From the NCBI RefSeq assembly GCF_004114935.1, contig NZ_CP022221.1:9073001-9137000 (forward strand): a DNA stretch of 64,000 bases, read 5' to 3'. The DNA is from Bradyrhizobium zhanjiangense. Its GTDB lineage: Bacteria; Pseudomonadota; Alphaproteobacteria; Rhizobiales; Xanthobacteraceae. This document shows, in pieces, positions 7,510 to 15,983 of this stretch (the first letter of the stretch is position 1; each line of letters begins with the position of its first letter). The notes below the pieces were generated by a model. That model did not search any database, was not told where the DNA came from, and worked only from the letters and a program-made list of their open reading frames with translations. Position numbers and translations under genes: made by a program.

Positions 7510-9723
7510 TTAGGCCGCCGCCTTCTTCGGCGCGAACCGGCCGTAGAAAGTCTCGCCCTTCGCCGCCATCTCTTCCAGCAACTTCGGCGGGGTGAAGCGC
7601 GAGCCGTATTTGGCCTCTAACTTGTGGCAGAGCTCGACGAACTTCTTCGTGCCCATGAAGTCGATGTAGGACAGCGTACCGCCGGTGAACGGCGCGAAGC
7701 CGAAACCGAGGATCGAGCCGACGTCGGCCTCGCGCGGATCCGTGATGACGCGGTCCTCGACCGTGCGCGCGGCTTCCACCGCCTGCACCACCAGGAAGCG
7801 CTGCTTCAGCTCCTCGACGTCGAGCGTATCAGGGTCGAGCTGCTTCGGCTGCAACGCCGACAGGCCTGGCCACAGGCTCTTCTGACCCTTGCCCTTCTCG
7901 GGATAGTCGTAGAAGCCCTTGCTGTTCTTGCGGCCGAGCCGGCCCTGCTTCTCGACCATCTCGACCATCAGCTTCTTCTGGTCGGGGTTGATGGCGTTGG
8001 GGCCGAGATCGGCTTCCGTCGCCTTCATGATCTTGAGGCCGAGGTCGAGCGCGACTTCGTCCGACAGCGAGAGCGGGCCGACAGGCATGCCGGCCATCTT
8101 GGCGCAGTTCTCGATCATCGCCGGCGGCACGCCTTCGAGGAACATCTCGTTGCCTTCGGCGACGTAGCGGCCGACGCAGCGGTTGGCGAAGAAGCCGCGG
8201 CTGTCGTTGACGACGATCGGCGTCTTGCCGATCTGCCGGACGTAATCGAGCGCGGTCGCGAGCGCGACATCGCCGGTGTTCTTGCCGAGGATGATCTCGA
8301 CCAGCATCATCTTCTCGACGGGCGAGAAGAAGTGGATGCCGACGAACTTGCCCTGGTCCTTGAAGCTCTCGGCCAACGAGGTGATCGGCAGCGTCGAGGT
8401 GTTGGACGCGAAGATCACGTCGGGCTTCAGGTATTCCTGCGCCTTGGCGAAGGTCTCCGCCTTGACCTTGCGGTCCTCGAACACGGCCTCGATGACGAGG
8501 TCGACGTCCCTCAGCGCGGCATAGTCCGCCGTCGCCGTGATGCGCGCGAGCAGCGCTTCGGCATCGCCAGGCTTGGCGCGGCCTTTCTTGATCTGCTCCT
8601 CGATCACCTTCTGCGCATGCGCCTTGCCCTTGTCGGCGCTCTCCTGGTCGCGATCGATCAGGACGACGTCGAGGCCGGCGCGGGCCGAGACGTAGCCGAC
8701 GCTCGCGCCCATGAAGCCGGCGCCGATCACGGCGATCTTCTTGACCTTGGTGGGCGGCACGTCCTTCGGACGGCGGGCGCCTTTGTTCAATTCCTGCATC
8801 GAGAGGAACAGGCTGCGGATCATTGCAGCCGCTTCCTTCGAGCGCAGCACCGAGGTGAAATAGCGCGACTCGACGCGAAGCGCGGCGTCGATCGGCAGCT
8901 GCAGGCCTTCATAGACGCAGCTCATGATCGCGCGCGCGGCCGGATAATTGTCGTAGGTCTCGCGGCGATAGATGGCGTTGCCGGCGGGGAACATCATCAT
9001 GCCGGCCTTGGAGAACACCGGGCCGCCGGGGAGCTTGAAACCCTTCTCGTCCCAGGGCGCGACCGCTTTGCCACCGCCCTTGATCCAGTCCTTGGCCGCC
9101 TTGATGAGATCGGCGGCGGGAACGATGGCGTGGATCAGATTCAGCGCCTTCGCTTTCTCCACCGTGACAGGATCGCCCTTGAGCAGGATCGTCATCGCGT
9201 CCTGCGGCGGCACCAGGCGCGGCACGCGTTGCGTGCCGCCCGCGCCGGGAAACAGGCCGACCTTGACTTCGGGCAGGCCGAGGCGGGTCTTGGGATTCTC
9301 CGCGGCCACGCGATAGTGGCAGCATAGCGTGATCTCGAAACCGCCGCCGAGCGCGAGGCCGTTGATCGCGGCCGCCCACGGCTTGCCGGAGGTCTCGATC
9401 GAGCGCAGCACCTGCGAGAAGCGGCGGCTCTGGTCGAACAGCATCTGGTTCGCCGCGGTCTCGCCCTGCTCCTTGAACACCTTGGCATAAGCCTGGTTCA
9501 TGCCTTCGAGCATCGACAGGTCGGCGCCGGCGCAGAATGCTTCTTTCGCCGAGGTGATGACGACGCCCTTCACCGCGGCGTCTGCCGTGGTCGCCATGAC
9601 GATGGCGTCGAGCTCGTTGGTCGAAGTCTCGTCGAGCACGTTCATCGAACGGCCCGGGATGTCCCAGGTGACGAGCGCGATGCCGTCGGAATCGGTCTCA
9701 ACCCTGAAGTTCTTGTACGACAT
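7510..9723 (-). CDS. fadJ: Fatty-acid oxidation complex alpha subunit (enoyl-CoA hydratase / 3-hydroxyacyl-CoA dehydrogenase)
   Basis: This 737-residue fusion starts [20 protein letters not shown]. The N-terminal crotonase domain (about 1-190) has the oxyanion-hole blocks [13 protein letters not shown] and [20 protein letters not shown], and [20 protein letters not shown]. The dehydrogenase part begins near 325 with [18 protein letters not shown] (NAD fold) and continues with [17 protein letters not shown]. It hydrates enoyl-CoA and oxidises the 3-hydroxyacyl-CoA in beta-oxidation. The ATG at 9723 follows GAGGAG; an upstream in-frame extension only reads through the repeat at 9783. It lies downstream of the thiolase and acyl-CoA dehydrogenase genes on the same strand, as in a pathway cluster. 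Confidence 0.94.
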   Translation of the reverse strand: MSYKNFRVETDSDGIALVTWDIPGRSMNVLDETSTNELDAIVMATTADAAVKGVVITSAKEAFCAGADLSMLEGMNQAYAKVFKEQGETAANQMLFDQSRRFSQVLRSIETSGKPWAAAINGLALGGGFEITLCCHYRVAAENPKTRLGLPEVKVGLFPGAGGTQRVPRLVPPQDAMTILLKGDPVTVEKAKALNLIHAIVPAADLIKAAKDWIKGGGKAVAPWDEKGFKLPGGPVFSKAGMMMFPAGNAIYRRETYDNYPAARAIMSCVYEGLQLPIDAALRVESRYFTSVLRSKEAAAMIRSLFLSMQELNKGARRPKDVPPTKVKKIAVIGAGFMGASVGYVSARAGLDVVLIDRDQESADKGKAHAQKVIEEQIKKGRAKPGDAEALLARITATADYAALRDVDLVIEAVFEDRKVKAETFAKAQEYLKPDVIFASNTSTLPITSLAESFKDQGKFVGIHFFSPVEKMMLVEIILGKNTGDVALATALDYVRQIGKTPIVVNDSRGFFANRCVGRYVAEGNEMFLEGVPPAMIENCAKMAGMPVGPLSLSDEVALDLGLKIMKATEADLGPNAINPDQKKLMVEMVEKQGRLGRKNSKGFYDYPEKGKGQKSLWPGLSALQPKQLDPDTLDVEELKQRFLVVQAVEAARTVEDRVITDPREADVGSILGFGFAPFTGGTLSYIDFMGTKKFVELCHKLEAKYGSRFTPPKLLEEMAAKGETFYGRFAPKKAAA

Positions 9724-9782
9724 GTTGGTTGCTCCTCGGTGCCGCAAGCCGATGCCAGGCGCGGCGGTTGACTTAAGGTCTC

Positions 9783-9870
9783 GTAGGGTGGGTAAAGACG
9801 ACTTTGCGCCGTGCCCACCCTCGTTTGCGGAGACAGCGGTGGTGGGCACGCTTCGCTTTGCCCACCCTAC
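9783..9870. repeat. Palindromic REPIN-like repeat, GTAGGGTGGG type
   Basis: It starts GTAGGGTGGG and ends CCCACCCTAC, with GCTTCGCTTTG in the right hairpin loop. It lies in the 156-bp gap between fadJ and the thiolase gene, within the presumed operon. Confidence 0.8.
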
Positions 9871-9879
9871 GGCAGCTCA

Positions 9880-11088
9880 TTACACGCGCTCGATGATGGT
9901 TGCGGTGCCCATGCCGCCGCCGATGCACAGCGTCACCAGCGCGGTGGACTTGTTGGTGCGCTCGAGCTCGTCGAGCACGGTGCCGAGGATCATCGCGCCG
10001 GTCGCCCCGAGCGGATGGCCGAGCGCGATCGCACCGCCATTGACGTTGATCTTGGCGTTGTCGATGTCGAAGGCCTGGATGTAGCGCAGCACGACCGAGG
10101 CGAAGGCCTCGTTGAGCTCGAACAGGTCGATGTCCGACTTCTTCATGCCCGAGCGCGCAAACAGCTTCTCGGTGACGTCGACCGGACCGGTCAGCATCAT
10201 CGCCGGCTCCGAGCCGATGTTGGCGAAGGCGCGAATCTTCGCACGCGGCTTCATGCCGTATTTCGCACCCGCCTCCTTGCTGCCGAGCAGCACGGCGCCG
10301 GCGCCGTCGACGATGCCCGAGGAGTTGCCGGCGTGGTGCACGTAGTTGACGCGCTCGATCTCCGGATGCGACTGCAGCGCGACGCCATCGAAGCCGCCCA
10401 TCTGCGCCATCATCGTGAACGACGGCTGCAGCTGCGCCAGCGACTGCATCGTCGTCGAGGGACGCATGTGCTCGTCCTTGGCGAGGATGGTGAGGCCATT
10501 GATGTCCTTGACCGGCACCACCGACTTGTTGAAGCGGCCCTCGTCCCAGGCCTTGGCCGCGCGCTGCTGGCTCTGCACCGCGTAGGCATCGACGTCGTCG
10601 CGCGAGAAACCGTATTTGGTGGCGATCAGATCGGCGGAAACGCCCTGCGGCATGAAATAGGCCGGCACCGCCATCGAGGGATCCATCGGCCAGGCGCCGC
10701 CGGAGGCGCCGATACCGACGCGGCTCATCGATTCGGCGCCGCCGCCGATCACCAGCTCATGCTGGCCGCTCATCACCTGCGCGGCGGCAAAGTTCACGGC
10801 GTCGAGACCTGAGGCACAGAAGCGGCTGATCTGCACGCCGGGCACGGCTTCGCCGAGACCAGCCTTGAGCGCAGCGAAGCGCGCGATGTCGGAGCCCGCT
10901 TCGCCGACGGGATCGACCACGCCGAGCACGACGTCATCGACGGAATCCTTGGGCAGGTTGTTGCGATCCTTCAGCGCCTTCAGCGGCACGGTGGCGAGCG
11001 CAAGCGCCGTGACTTCGTGCAGCGCGCCGTCCGGCTTGCCGCGGCCGCGCGGGGTGCGAACGTGGTCGTAGATGAATGCCTCAGGCAT
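9880..11088 (-). CDS. fadA: Acetyl-CoA C-acyltransferase (thiolase)
   Basis: The 402-residue protein has the three thiolase catalytic motifs: the acylated Cys near 91 in [12 protein letters not shown], the His in [15 protein letters not shown] near 357, and the second Cys in CIGGGMGTA near 385. It cleaves 3-ketoacyl-CoA with CoA (thiolysis), the last step of beta-oxidation. Length and motif order are normal. A GGAGGG sequence lies just before the ATG at 11088. It sits between the acyl-CoA dehydrogenase (55 bp upstream) and the fadJ-like gene, so the three probably work as one fatty-acyl-CoA degradation unit. Confidence 0.93.
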   Translation of the reverse strand: MPEAFIYDHVRTPRGRGKPDGALHEVTALALATVPLKALKDRNNLPKDSVDDVVLGVVDPVGEAGSDIARFAALKAGLGEAVPGVQISRFCASGLDAVNFAAAQVMSGQHELVIGGGAESMSRVGIGASGGAWPMDPSMAVPAYFMPQGVSADLIATKYGFSRDDVDAYAVQSQQRAAKAWDEGRFNKSVVPVKDINGLTILAKDEHMRPSTTMQSLAQLQPSFTMMAQMGGFDGVALQSHPEIERVNYVHHAGNSSGIVDGAGAVLLGSKEAGAKYGMKPRAKIRAFANIGSEPAMMLTGPVDVTEKLFARSGMKKSDIDLFELNEAFASVVLRYIQAFDIDNAKINVNGGAIALGHPLGATGAMILGTVLDELERTNKSTALVTLCIGGGMGTATIIERV

Positions 11089-11143
11089 GACGCCCTCCTG
11101 GTGTGATGTTCAGATCGATTGGGAGCGGGCAGCGGAAGCAGGC

Positions 11144-12934
11144 TCAGAACGCTTCCGCCGGCAATTCCATGATGGTGGCGCAGCCGGCCTGGATGCGCGC
11201 GAGATTGGCGGCGGTCTCCGGCAGCATCCGCTCCATGAAGAAGCGGCCGGTGACGAGCTTGGTCGAGAGATAGGGCGTCGCCCCGCCCTCGGCAATCTTC
11301 GCCTGCGTCACCTTCGCCATCTTCGCCCACATGTAGCCGAGCGCGACGAAGCCGAAGAGATGCAGGTAATCGGTTGCGGCAGCGCCCGCATTGTCCGGCT
11401 TCGCCATCGCGTTCTGCATCAGCCAGGTGGTGGCCTGCTGGAGATGGCCGAGCGAGGTCGAGAGCGGGGTGATGAAGGGTTTGAGCGCCTCGTCGCCGCC
11501 GTTCTCCTTGGCGAAGGCCATGACCTCGCCGAAGAAGGCCATGATGGCGCGGCCGCCGTCGCGCGGCAGCTTGCGGCCGACGAGGTCGAGCGCCTGGATG
11601 CCGTTGGCGCCTTCATAGATCATCGCAATACGCGCATCGCGCACGAACTGCTCCATGCCCTGCTCGGCGATGTAGCCGTGGCCGCCATACATCTGCTGCG
11701 CCTGCACCGCATTGGCAAAGCCGTAATCGGTGAGGAAGCCCTTCAGCACCGGGGTCATCAGGCCCATGTGATCGTCGGCGGCCTGGCGATCCTTGGGATC
11801 CTCGGAGCGGTGGGCGACGTCGCTCTTCAGCGCGGTCCAGATCACGAAGGCGCGCGCGGCTTCATTGAAGGCGCGGATCGAGAGCAGTGTGCGGCGCACG
11901 TCGGGATGCACGATGATCGGATCGGCTTGCTTGTCCGGCGCCTTGGCGCCGGTGAGTGCGCGACCCTGGATGCGCTCGCGGGCATAGGCGACCGCGTTCT
12001 GATAGGCGACCTCGGACTGCGCGAGGCCCTGCACGGCGACGCCGAGGCGAGCCTCGTTCATCATCACGAACATGCCCTGCATGCCCTTGTTCTCTTCGCC
12101 GATCAGCCAGCCGGTGGCGTTGTCGTAGTTCATCACGCAGGTGGAATTGCCGTGGATGCCCATCTTGTGCTCGATCGAGCCGCAGACCACGCCGTTGCGC
12201 TGCCCGACCGAACCATCGGCATTCACCAGGAATTTCGGCACCACGAACAGCGACACGCCCTTGATGCCGGCGGGCGCGCCCTCGATGCGGGCGAGCACGA
12301 GGTGGATGATGTTGGAGGCGAGGTCATGCTCGCCGGCCGAGATGAATATCTTGGTGCCCGTGATCTTAAAGCTGCCGTCGGCCTGGCGCACCGCCTTGGT
12401 GCGCAGCATGCCGAGATCGGTGCCGCAATGCGGCTCGGTCAGGTTCATGGTGCCGGTCCATTCGCCGGCGACCATCTTCGGCACATAGGTCTGCTTCTGT
12501 TCGGGCGTGCCGTGCACCAGCAATGCCGCGGTCGCGCCCATGGTGAGACCGCCATACATCGAGAACGCCATGTTGGCGGAGATCTGGAATTCGTTGACCG
12601 CCTGGCTCAGCGTCACCGGCAGGCCCTGGCCGCCATATTCCGTCGGCGCCGACAGACCGAGCCAGCCGCCCTCGACGACCTGCTTGAAGGCATCCTTAAA
12701 ACCCTTCGGCGTGGTGACGCTGCCGTCATCGGCACGCTTGCAGCCTTCGAGATCGCCGACGCGATTGAGCGGCTGCAGAACCTCTTCGGCGAGCTTGGCG
12801 GCCTCGCCGAGGATCGCCTCGCGCACGTCGCTCGACGCGTCCGAGAAGCCCGGCAGATTGTCGTAGCGATCGATCTGGAAGACGTCGTTGAGCAGGAAGT
12901 TCACGTCTTCGACAGGGGCTTTATAGATCGGCAT
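11144..12934 (-). CDS. Acyl-CoA dehydrogenase (long form with C-terminal extension)
   Basis: At 596 residues this is the long type of FAD-dependent acyl-CoA dehydrogenase with an added C-terminal helical domain (about 470-596). Core signatures are the mid-domain TEPHCGTDLG and GTKIFISAGEHD, QMYGGHGYI, and the catalytic Glu near 440 in AMIYEGANGIQALDLVGRKL. It introduces the alpha-beta double bond in acyl-CoA. The chain-length specificity cannot be read from sequence. It is the first gene of the minus-strand run dehydrogenase, thiolase, hydratase/dehydrogenase. The ATG at 12934 is preceded by GGGAGAACGCC. Confidence 0.93.
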   Translation of the reverse strand: MPIYKAPVEDVNFLLNDVFQIDRYDNLPGFSDASSDVREAILGEAAKLAEEVLQPLNRVGDLEGCKRADDGSVTTPKGFKDAFKQVVEGGWLGLSAPTEYGGQGLPVTLSQAVNEFQISANMAFSMYGGLTMGATAALLVHGTPEQKQTYVPKMVAGEWTGTMNLTEPHCGTDLGMLRTKAVRQADGSFKITGTKIFISAGEHDLASNIIHLVLARIEGAPAGIKGVSLFVVPKFLVNADGSVGQRNGVVCGSIEHKMGIHGNSTCVMNYDNATGWLIGEENKGMQGMFVMMNEARLGVAVQGLAQSEVAYQNAVAYARERIQGRALTGAKAPDKQADPIIVHPDVRRTLLSIRAFNEAARAFVIWTALKSDVAHRSEDPKDRQAADDHMGLMTPVLKGFLTDYGFANAVQAQQMYGGHGYIAEQGMEQFVRDARIAMIYEGANGIQALDLVGRKLPRDGGRAIMAFFGEVMAFAKENGGDEALKPFITPLSTSLGHLQQATTWLMQNAMAKPDNAGAAATDYLHLFGFVALGYMWAKMAKVTQAKIAEGGATPYLSTKLVTGRFFMERMLPETAANLARIQAGCATIMELPAEAF

Positions 12935-13033
12935 GGCGTTCTCCCGGCGTGGGGCTTGAAGTGGTGATGTCGTGTATTCCTGCGGCGCAGCCTTGCCCGC
13001 GAGCTTAGCGGGTTCCGCAACCTCAGGGCAGTG

Positions 13034-13417
13034 TCATGATTGGGCGGCAAGCTGCTCCGCCATCAGGCGATGCAGCATGTTGATGGCCTTGAGCGGACGC
13101 ACCATCACCTTGAAATGGGTGATGCGTCCTTCGCTGTCGAAGCTGATGATGTCGACACCGTTGATCTCGATGCCGTCGATGATGGTCTTGAATTCGAGCA
13201 CGGCGCCATTGTCGCTGCGCCATTCACCGACATAGGTGAAGCCGGGACCGCCAAGCACCTTCTCGGCGCTGGAGAGGTATTTGAAAGTGATGTCGCGCCC
13301 GCGCTGCGGGGTGTGCACGACGGGGCTTTCGAACACGGCATCCGGGTGCAGAAGGTCCCAGAGCGCGGCGCGGTCGTGAGACTTCATGTAGGCGTACCAG
13401 GAATCGAGGCCGGTCAT
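13034..13417 (-). CDS. NTF2-like / SnoaL-family protein
   Basis: The 127-residue protein MTGLDSWYAYMKSHD... shows the small NTF2-like cone fold pattern: DRAALWDLLHPDAVFESPVVH, then GEWRSDNGAVLEFKTIIDG and DIISFDSEGRITHFKVMVRPL. This fold hosts isomerases, hydrolases and binding proteins, so the reaction cannot be assigned. I start at the ATG at 13417, which follows GGGAGGCACCTGAGA; a longer frame upstream runs into the regulatory gap. It is divergent from a PadR regulator and upstream of the beta-oxidation genes on the same strand. Confidence 0.82.
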   Translation of the reverse strand: MTGLDSWYAYMKSHDRAALWDLLHPDAVFESPVVHTPQRGRDITFKYLSSAEKVLGGPGFTYVGEWRSDNGAVLEFKTIIDGIEINGVDIISFDSEGRITHFKVMVRPLKAINMLHRLMAEQLAAQS

Positions 13418-13536
13418 TCTCAGGTGCCTCCCTAGGGCAAGGGCATAAATGCGAAAACAACCCCATGCACAGTAGCGAGAAGGTTGATTCCGCTGGATTT
13501 TCGGTCGGGGTCTTGGACCCCGTCCGCAAGCTGCCT

Positions 13537-13572
13537 CATATGCACATTGACGCATATGCGCCGATGCGCATA
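13537..13572. promoter_or_regulatory. Candidate PadR operator, two overlapping inverted repeats
   Basis: ATATGC-N8-GCATAT spans 13538-13557, and TATGCGC-CGAT-GCGCATA spans 13555-13572; the two share a half-site. PadR dimers usually bind ATGC-rich dyads such as these. The site lies between the divergent NTF2-like and PadR genes, so it could control both. Confidence 0.6.
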
Positions 13573-13611
13573 AAGTCAAGCAGGTTGGTCAGACCTAAAG
13601 GGAGGCCGGTC

Positions 13612-14202
13612 ATGGCACTCGGCGACGCAATCCTCGCATGCCTGACGGAACGTCCGATGACGGGCTACGAGCTCGCCAAGACGTTCGATTCTTCGATCGG
13701 CTTCTTCTGGAAGGCCGACCATCAGCAAATCTACCGCGAGCTCTCCAAGCTGCGTGACCGCGGCTACATCCAGGGCCGCGAGGTCGTGCAGACGGGCAAG
13801 CCGAACAAGCTGGTTTATACGCTCACCCCCGAGGGCAGAACAGCGCTGCGGCACTGGGCCGCGCGACCAAGCACGCCGGCCTCGACCAAGGACGACCTCC
13901 TGGTGCGGCTGCATGCGCTCGACAGCATCGACATCGAGCCGCTGCGCACTGACCTGATGGCCCGCCTGGAGCATCACCGCGACCGCCACGCCAATTACGA
14001 GCGCATCCTGAAGAAGCGCTTTCCGGACGGCACGGCGGAAGGCCGGCTCGATCTCGGCAACCTGCTGCTGCTCCGCTTAGGGGCCCGGCACGAGCAGATG
14101 GTGGCCGATTTCTGCGAGGAGACGCTGGAGGCGCTGTCGGCGATGAGCGGCAAGGCAACGGTGGTGCCGATCGACGAGGGCAAGCGCGAGGGGAAGGGTT
14201 AA
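13612..14202 (+). CDS. PadR-family transcriptional regulator
   Basis: The 196-residue protein starts MALGDAILACLTERPMTGYELAKTFD, the PadR winged-helix opening, followed by FWKADHQQIYRELSKLRDRGYI and the wing KLVYTLTPEGRTAL. The C-terminal half (LLVRLHALDSIDIEPLRTDL...) is the helical dimer/effector domain of the Vir_act_alpha_C type. It is probably a repressor of the adjacent divergent gene, responding to a small hydrophobic or aromatic ligand. The strong ribosome site AAAGGGAGG precedes the ATG at 13612, which excludes a longer upstream start. Confidence 0.92.
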   Translation: MALGDAILACLTERPMTGYELAKTFDSSIGFFWKADHQQIYRELSKLRDRGYIQGREVVQTGKPNKLVYTLTPEGRTALRHWAARPSTPASTKDDLLVRLHALDSIDIEPLRTDLMARLEHHRDRHANYERILKKRFPDGTAEGRLDLGNLLLLRLGARHEQMVADFCEETLEALSAMSGKATVVPIDEGKREGKG

Positions 14203-14314
14203 GTCGGGCACCCGCTCAGGCAGTCCCCTGAAGGCAACATGTGACTTGTAAGGCCCAGACCTCGTTTGAGGCGAGGGCATCCCGGACCGCGAATCGATCC
14301 GCCGGCGGCGCGGC

Positions 14315-14713
14315 TCACCGCGTCTGCGGAGGAGCGATCCCGCCGATGCGGGCCTTGAACTCGGGGCACTCGACCAGCGGCGTATGTGTGCAAATCGCAG
14401 CGTGCCTGAGGCTATCCCGCATGCGGGTCAGGCGAGAAATTTCCTGATCCAGTTCCTCGGCTCGTTCGGCCATTCGCGCGCGCAACACGGAGTCGCTCGG
14501 TGTCGCAACGAGAAACCGTCCGATTTGTGCGAGCGAGAACCCTGCCAGTCTCGCGCAGCTTATGAGCGCCAGCCGGTCCAGCGTCTTGGCGTCATAAGTG
14601 CGACGCAAGCCGTTGCGACCGCTCGACTCGATCAAGCCACGCTTTTCGTAGAACCGGAGTGCGGAGGGCGCGAGCCCCGATTGCCGGGCGACATCGGCGA
14701 TGTCCAACAGCAT
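14315..14713 (-). CDS. MerR-family transcriptional regulator
   Basis: The 132-residue protein has the MerR DNA-binding domain (LLDIADVARQSGLAPSALRFYEKRGLIES, then GLRRTYDAKTLDRLALI), a long dimer helix (REELD-type region 70-105) and a tail containing CTHTPLVECPEF. Two tail cysteines might sense metal or redox change, but they do not match the SoxR or CueR patterns. The ATG at 14713 follows AAGAGGG; a GTG one codon earlier is possible. It is divergent from an esterase gene, with a MerR-like dyad in the 80-bp gap. Confidence 0.9.
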   Translation of the reverse strand: MLLDIADVARQSGLAPSALRFYEKRGLIESSGRNGLRRTYDAKTLDRLALISCARLAGFSLAQIGRFLVATPSDSVLRARMAERAEELDQEISRLTRMRDSLRHAAICTHTPLVECPEFKARIGGIAPPQTR

Positions 14714-14723
14714 CACATCCCTC

Positions 14724-14750
14724 TTGACTTGAACTGTACTTCAAGTGGCA
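14724..14750 (+). promoter_or_regulatory. MerR-type promoter/operator for the esterase gene
   Basis: TTGACT at 14724-14729 is a good -35 element. It overlaps the dyad CTTGAA-CTGTAC-TTCAAG (14728-14745), which is where MerR activators sit in their long-spacer promoters. The -10 is not obvious. Control of the gene at 14794 is inferred. Confidence 0.55.
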
Positions 14751-14793
14751 CGATCGCCGCCGTCACGTCAATTGAATTTCGGAGATTATCGTC

Positions 14794-15723
14794 ATGACGT
14801 TGGATCCGCAGGTCGAAGCGCACCTCAAGCGGCTCGCTGGAACGGGCTTCGCCGATCTACACAAACTGCCCCCGGACCAAGTGCGCGCCGGAATGCGGCG
14901 AATGTCCAATGCTCTGGGCAAGCCCGAATCCGTCGCGCAGGTCGAGGATCGCGCGATCCAAACCGTCACAGGCGATTGCCGCATTCGCGTGTATCGCCCG
15001 GCCCCCAGCCAGGTCCGTCCAATCATCGTCTTCTTTCATGGCGGAGGCTTCGTGCTTGGCGATCTCGACACCCATGACGGACTCGCACGCGCTTTGGCCA
15101 ATGCCACGGGCAGCGTCGTGGTTTCGGTCAACTATCCGCTCGCACCCGAAAACAAATATCCAGCCGCGCGCAACGCAGCCTACGCTGCGACCAAATGGAT
15201 CGCCGACCATGCGGCCGAGATCGGCGGCGACGCCTCGCGGTTGGCGGTCGCGGGCGACAGCGCAGGAGGGAATTTAGCCGCGGTCGTCGCGCTGATGGCG
15301 AGGGATGCGGGAGCGCCCAAGATCGCCTTTCAACTGCTGATCTATCCGGATCTCGACTTCCGGCGATCAAACACGTCGATACGGGAGTTTGCCGGGAAAT
15401 GGGGCAACATCAGCCGCGAAACGCAGGACTGGTTCATGAATCACTATCTCAACAAAGACGAAGAGAAGCTCGACCCTTTGGTGTCGCCTTTGCTTGCGCC
15501 AAGTTTGGCAGGCTTGCCTCGGACGTTCATCATCACCGCCGAGTACGATGCCCTCCGCGACGAGGGGGAAGACTATGGCCGGCGGCTCCAGGGCGCTGGC
15601 GTCGACGTTGTCGTGCGACGGTACGACGGAATGATCCATGAATTCCTGCGATGGCCGTTCGACGGCAGCAGGCAAGCATTGCGGGACGCTGCCGACGCCT
15701 TGGCGACCGCCCTCGGTTCCTGA
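14794..15723 (+). CDS. Alpha/beta-hydrolase esterase, hormone-sensitive-lipase family
   Basis: The 309-residue protein has the HSL/family IV features: oxyanion-hole HGGG (His82) in IVFFHGGGFVLGD, nucleophile Ser156 in GDSAGG, the acid in EYDALRDEG and the His in MIHEFLRWPF. Such enzymes hydrolyse short acyl esters or related xenobiotics in the cytosol; the substrate is unknown. It lies downstream of a MerR-like promoter and divergent from a MerR gene, so expression is probably inducible. Confidence 0.9.
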   Translation: MTLDPQVEAHLKRLAGTGFADLHKLPPDQVRAGMRRMSNALGKPESVAQVEDRAIQTVTGDCRIRVYRPAPSQVRPIIVFFHGGGFVLGDLDTHDGLARALANATGSVVVSVNYPLAPENKYPAARNAAYAATKWIADHAAEIGGDASRLAVAGDSAGGNLAAVVALMARDAGAPKIAFQLLIYPDLDFRRSNTSIREFAGKWGNISRETQDWFMNHYLNKDEEKLDPLVSPLLAPSLAGLPRTFIITAEYDALRDEGEDYGRRLQGAGVDVVVRRYDGMIHEFLRWPFDGSRQALRDAADALATALGS

Positions 15724-15983
15724 TCTTCGAACTGTCCGAGTGGAGCAAGCTGCCACCCGCTGCGCTCGAAGAGCACAGCGACCGCAGCCTCACACCCCCG
15801 GTTTCCGTCGCCCAACTTTAAGACACCCGCGCCGGCGTTCCTTAACTCGTTATTTACCGTAACAGGAAAAAGTCGGTTTTCGAGGCAGACGACCTGCGCC
15901 AAATTCGGTTGTGTTTACAACCGGGCACGCGTGGGGAGGCTGGAGGCGCCGGGTGGGCGCCGGAGTCGGAACCGGACAGAGTC

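Noticed and set aside
7624..9327. Long plus-strand open frame (567 codons) inside the fadJ-like gene
   Set aside because: It is antisense to a clear fatty-acid oxidation gene. The translation is Arg/Glu/Ala-rich with no family, as expected for a high-GC shadow frame.
11072..12967. Long plus-strand open frame (631 codons) opposite the acyl-CoA dehydrogenase gene
   Set aside because: It is complementary to the true gene; His/Arg/Gly-rich, without domain motifs or a ribosome site.
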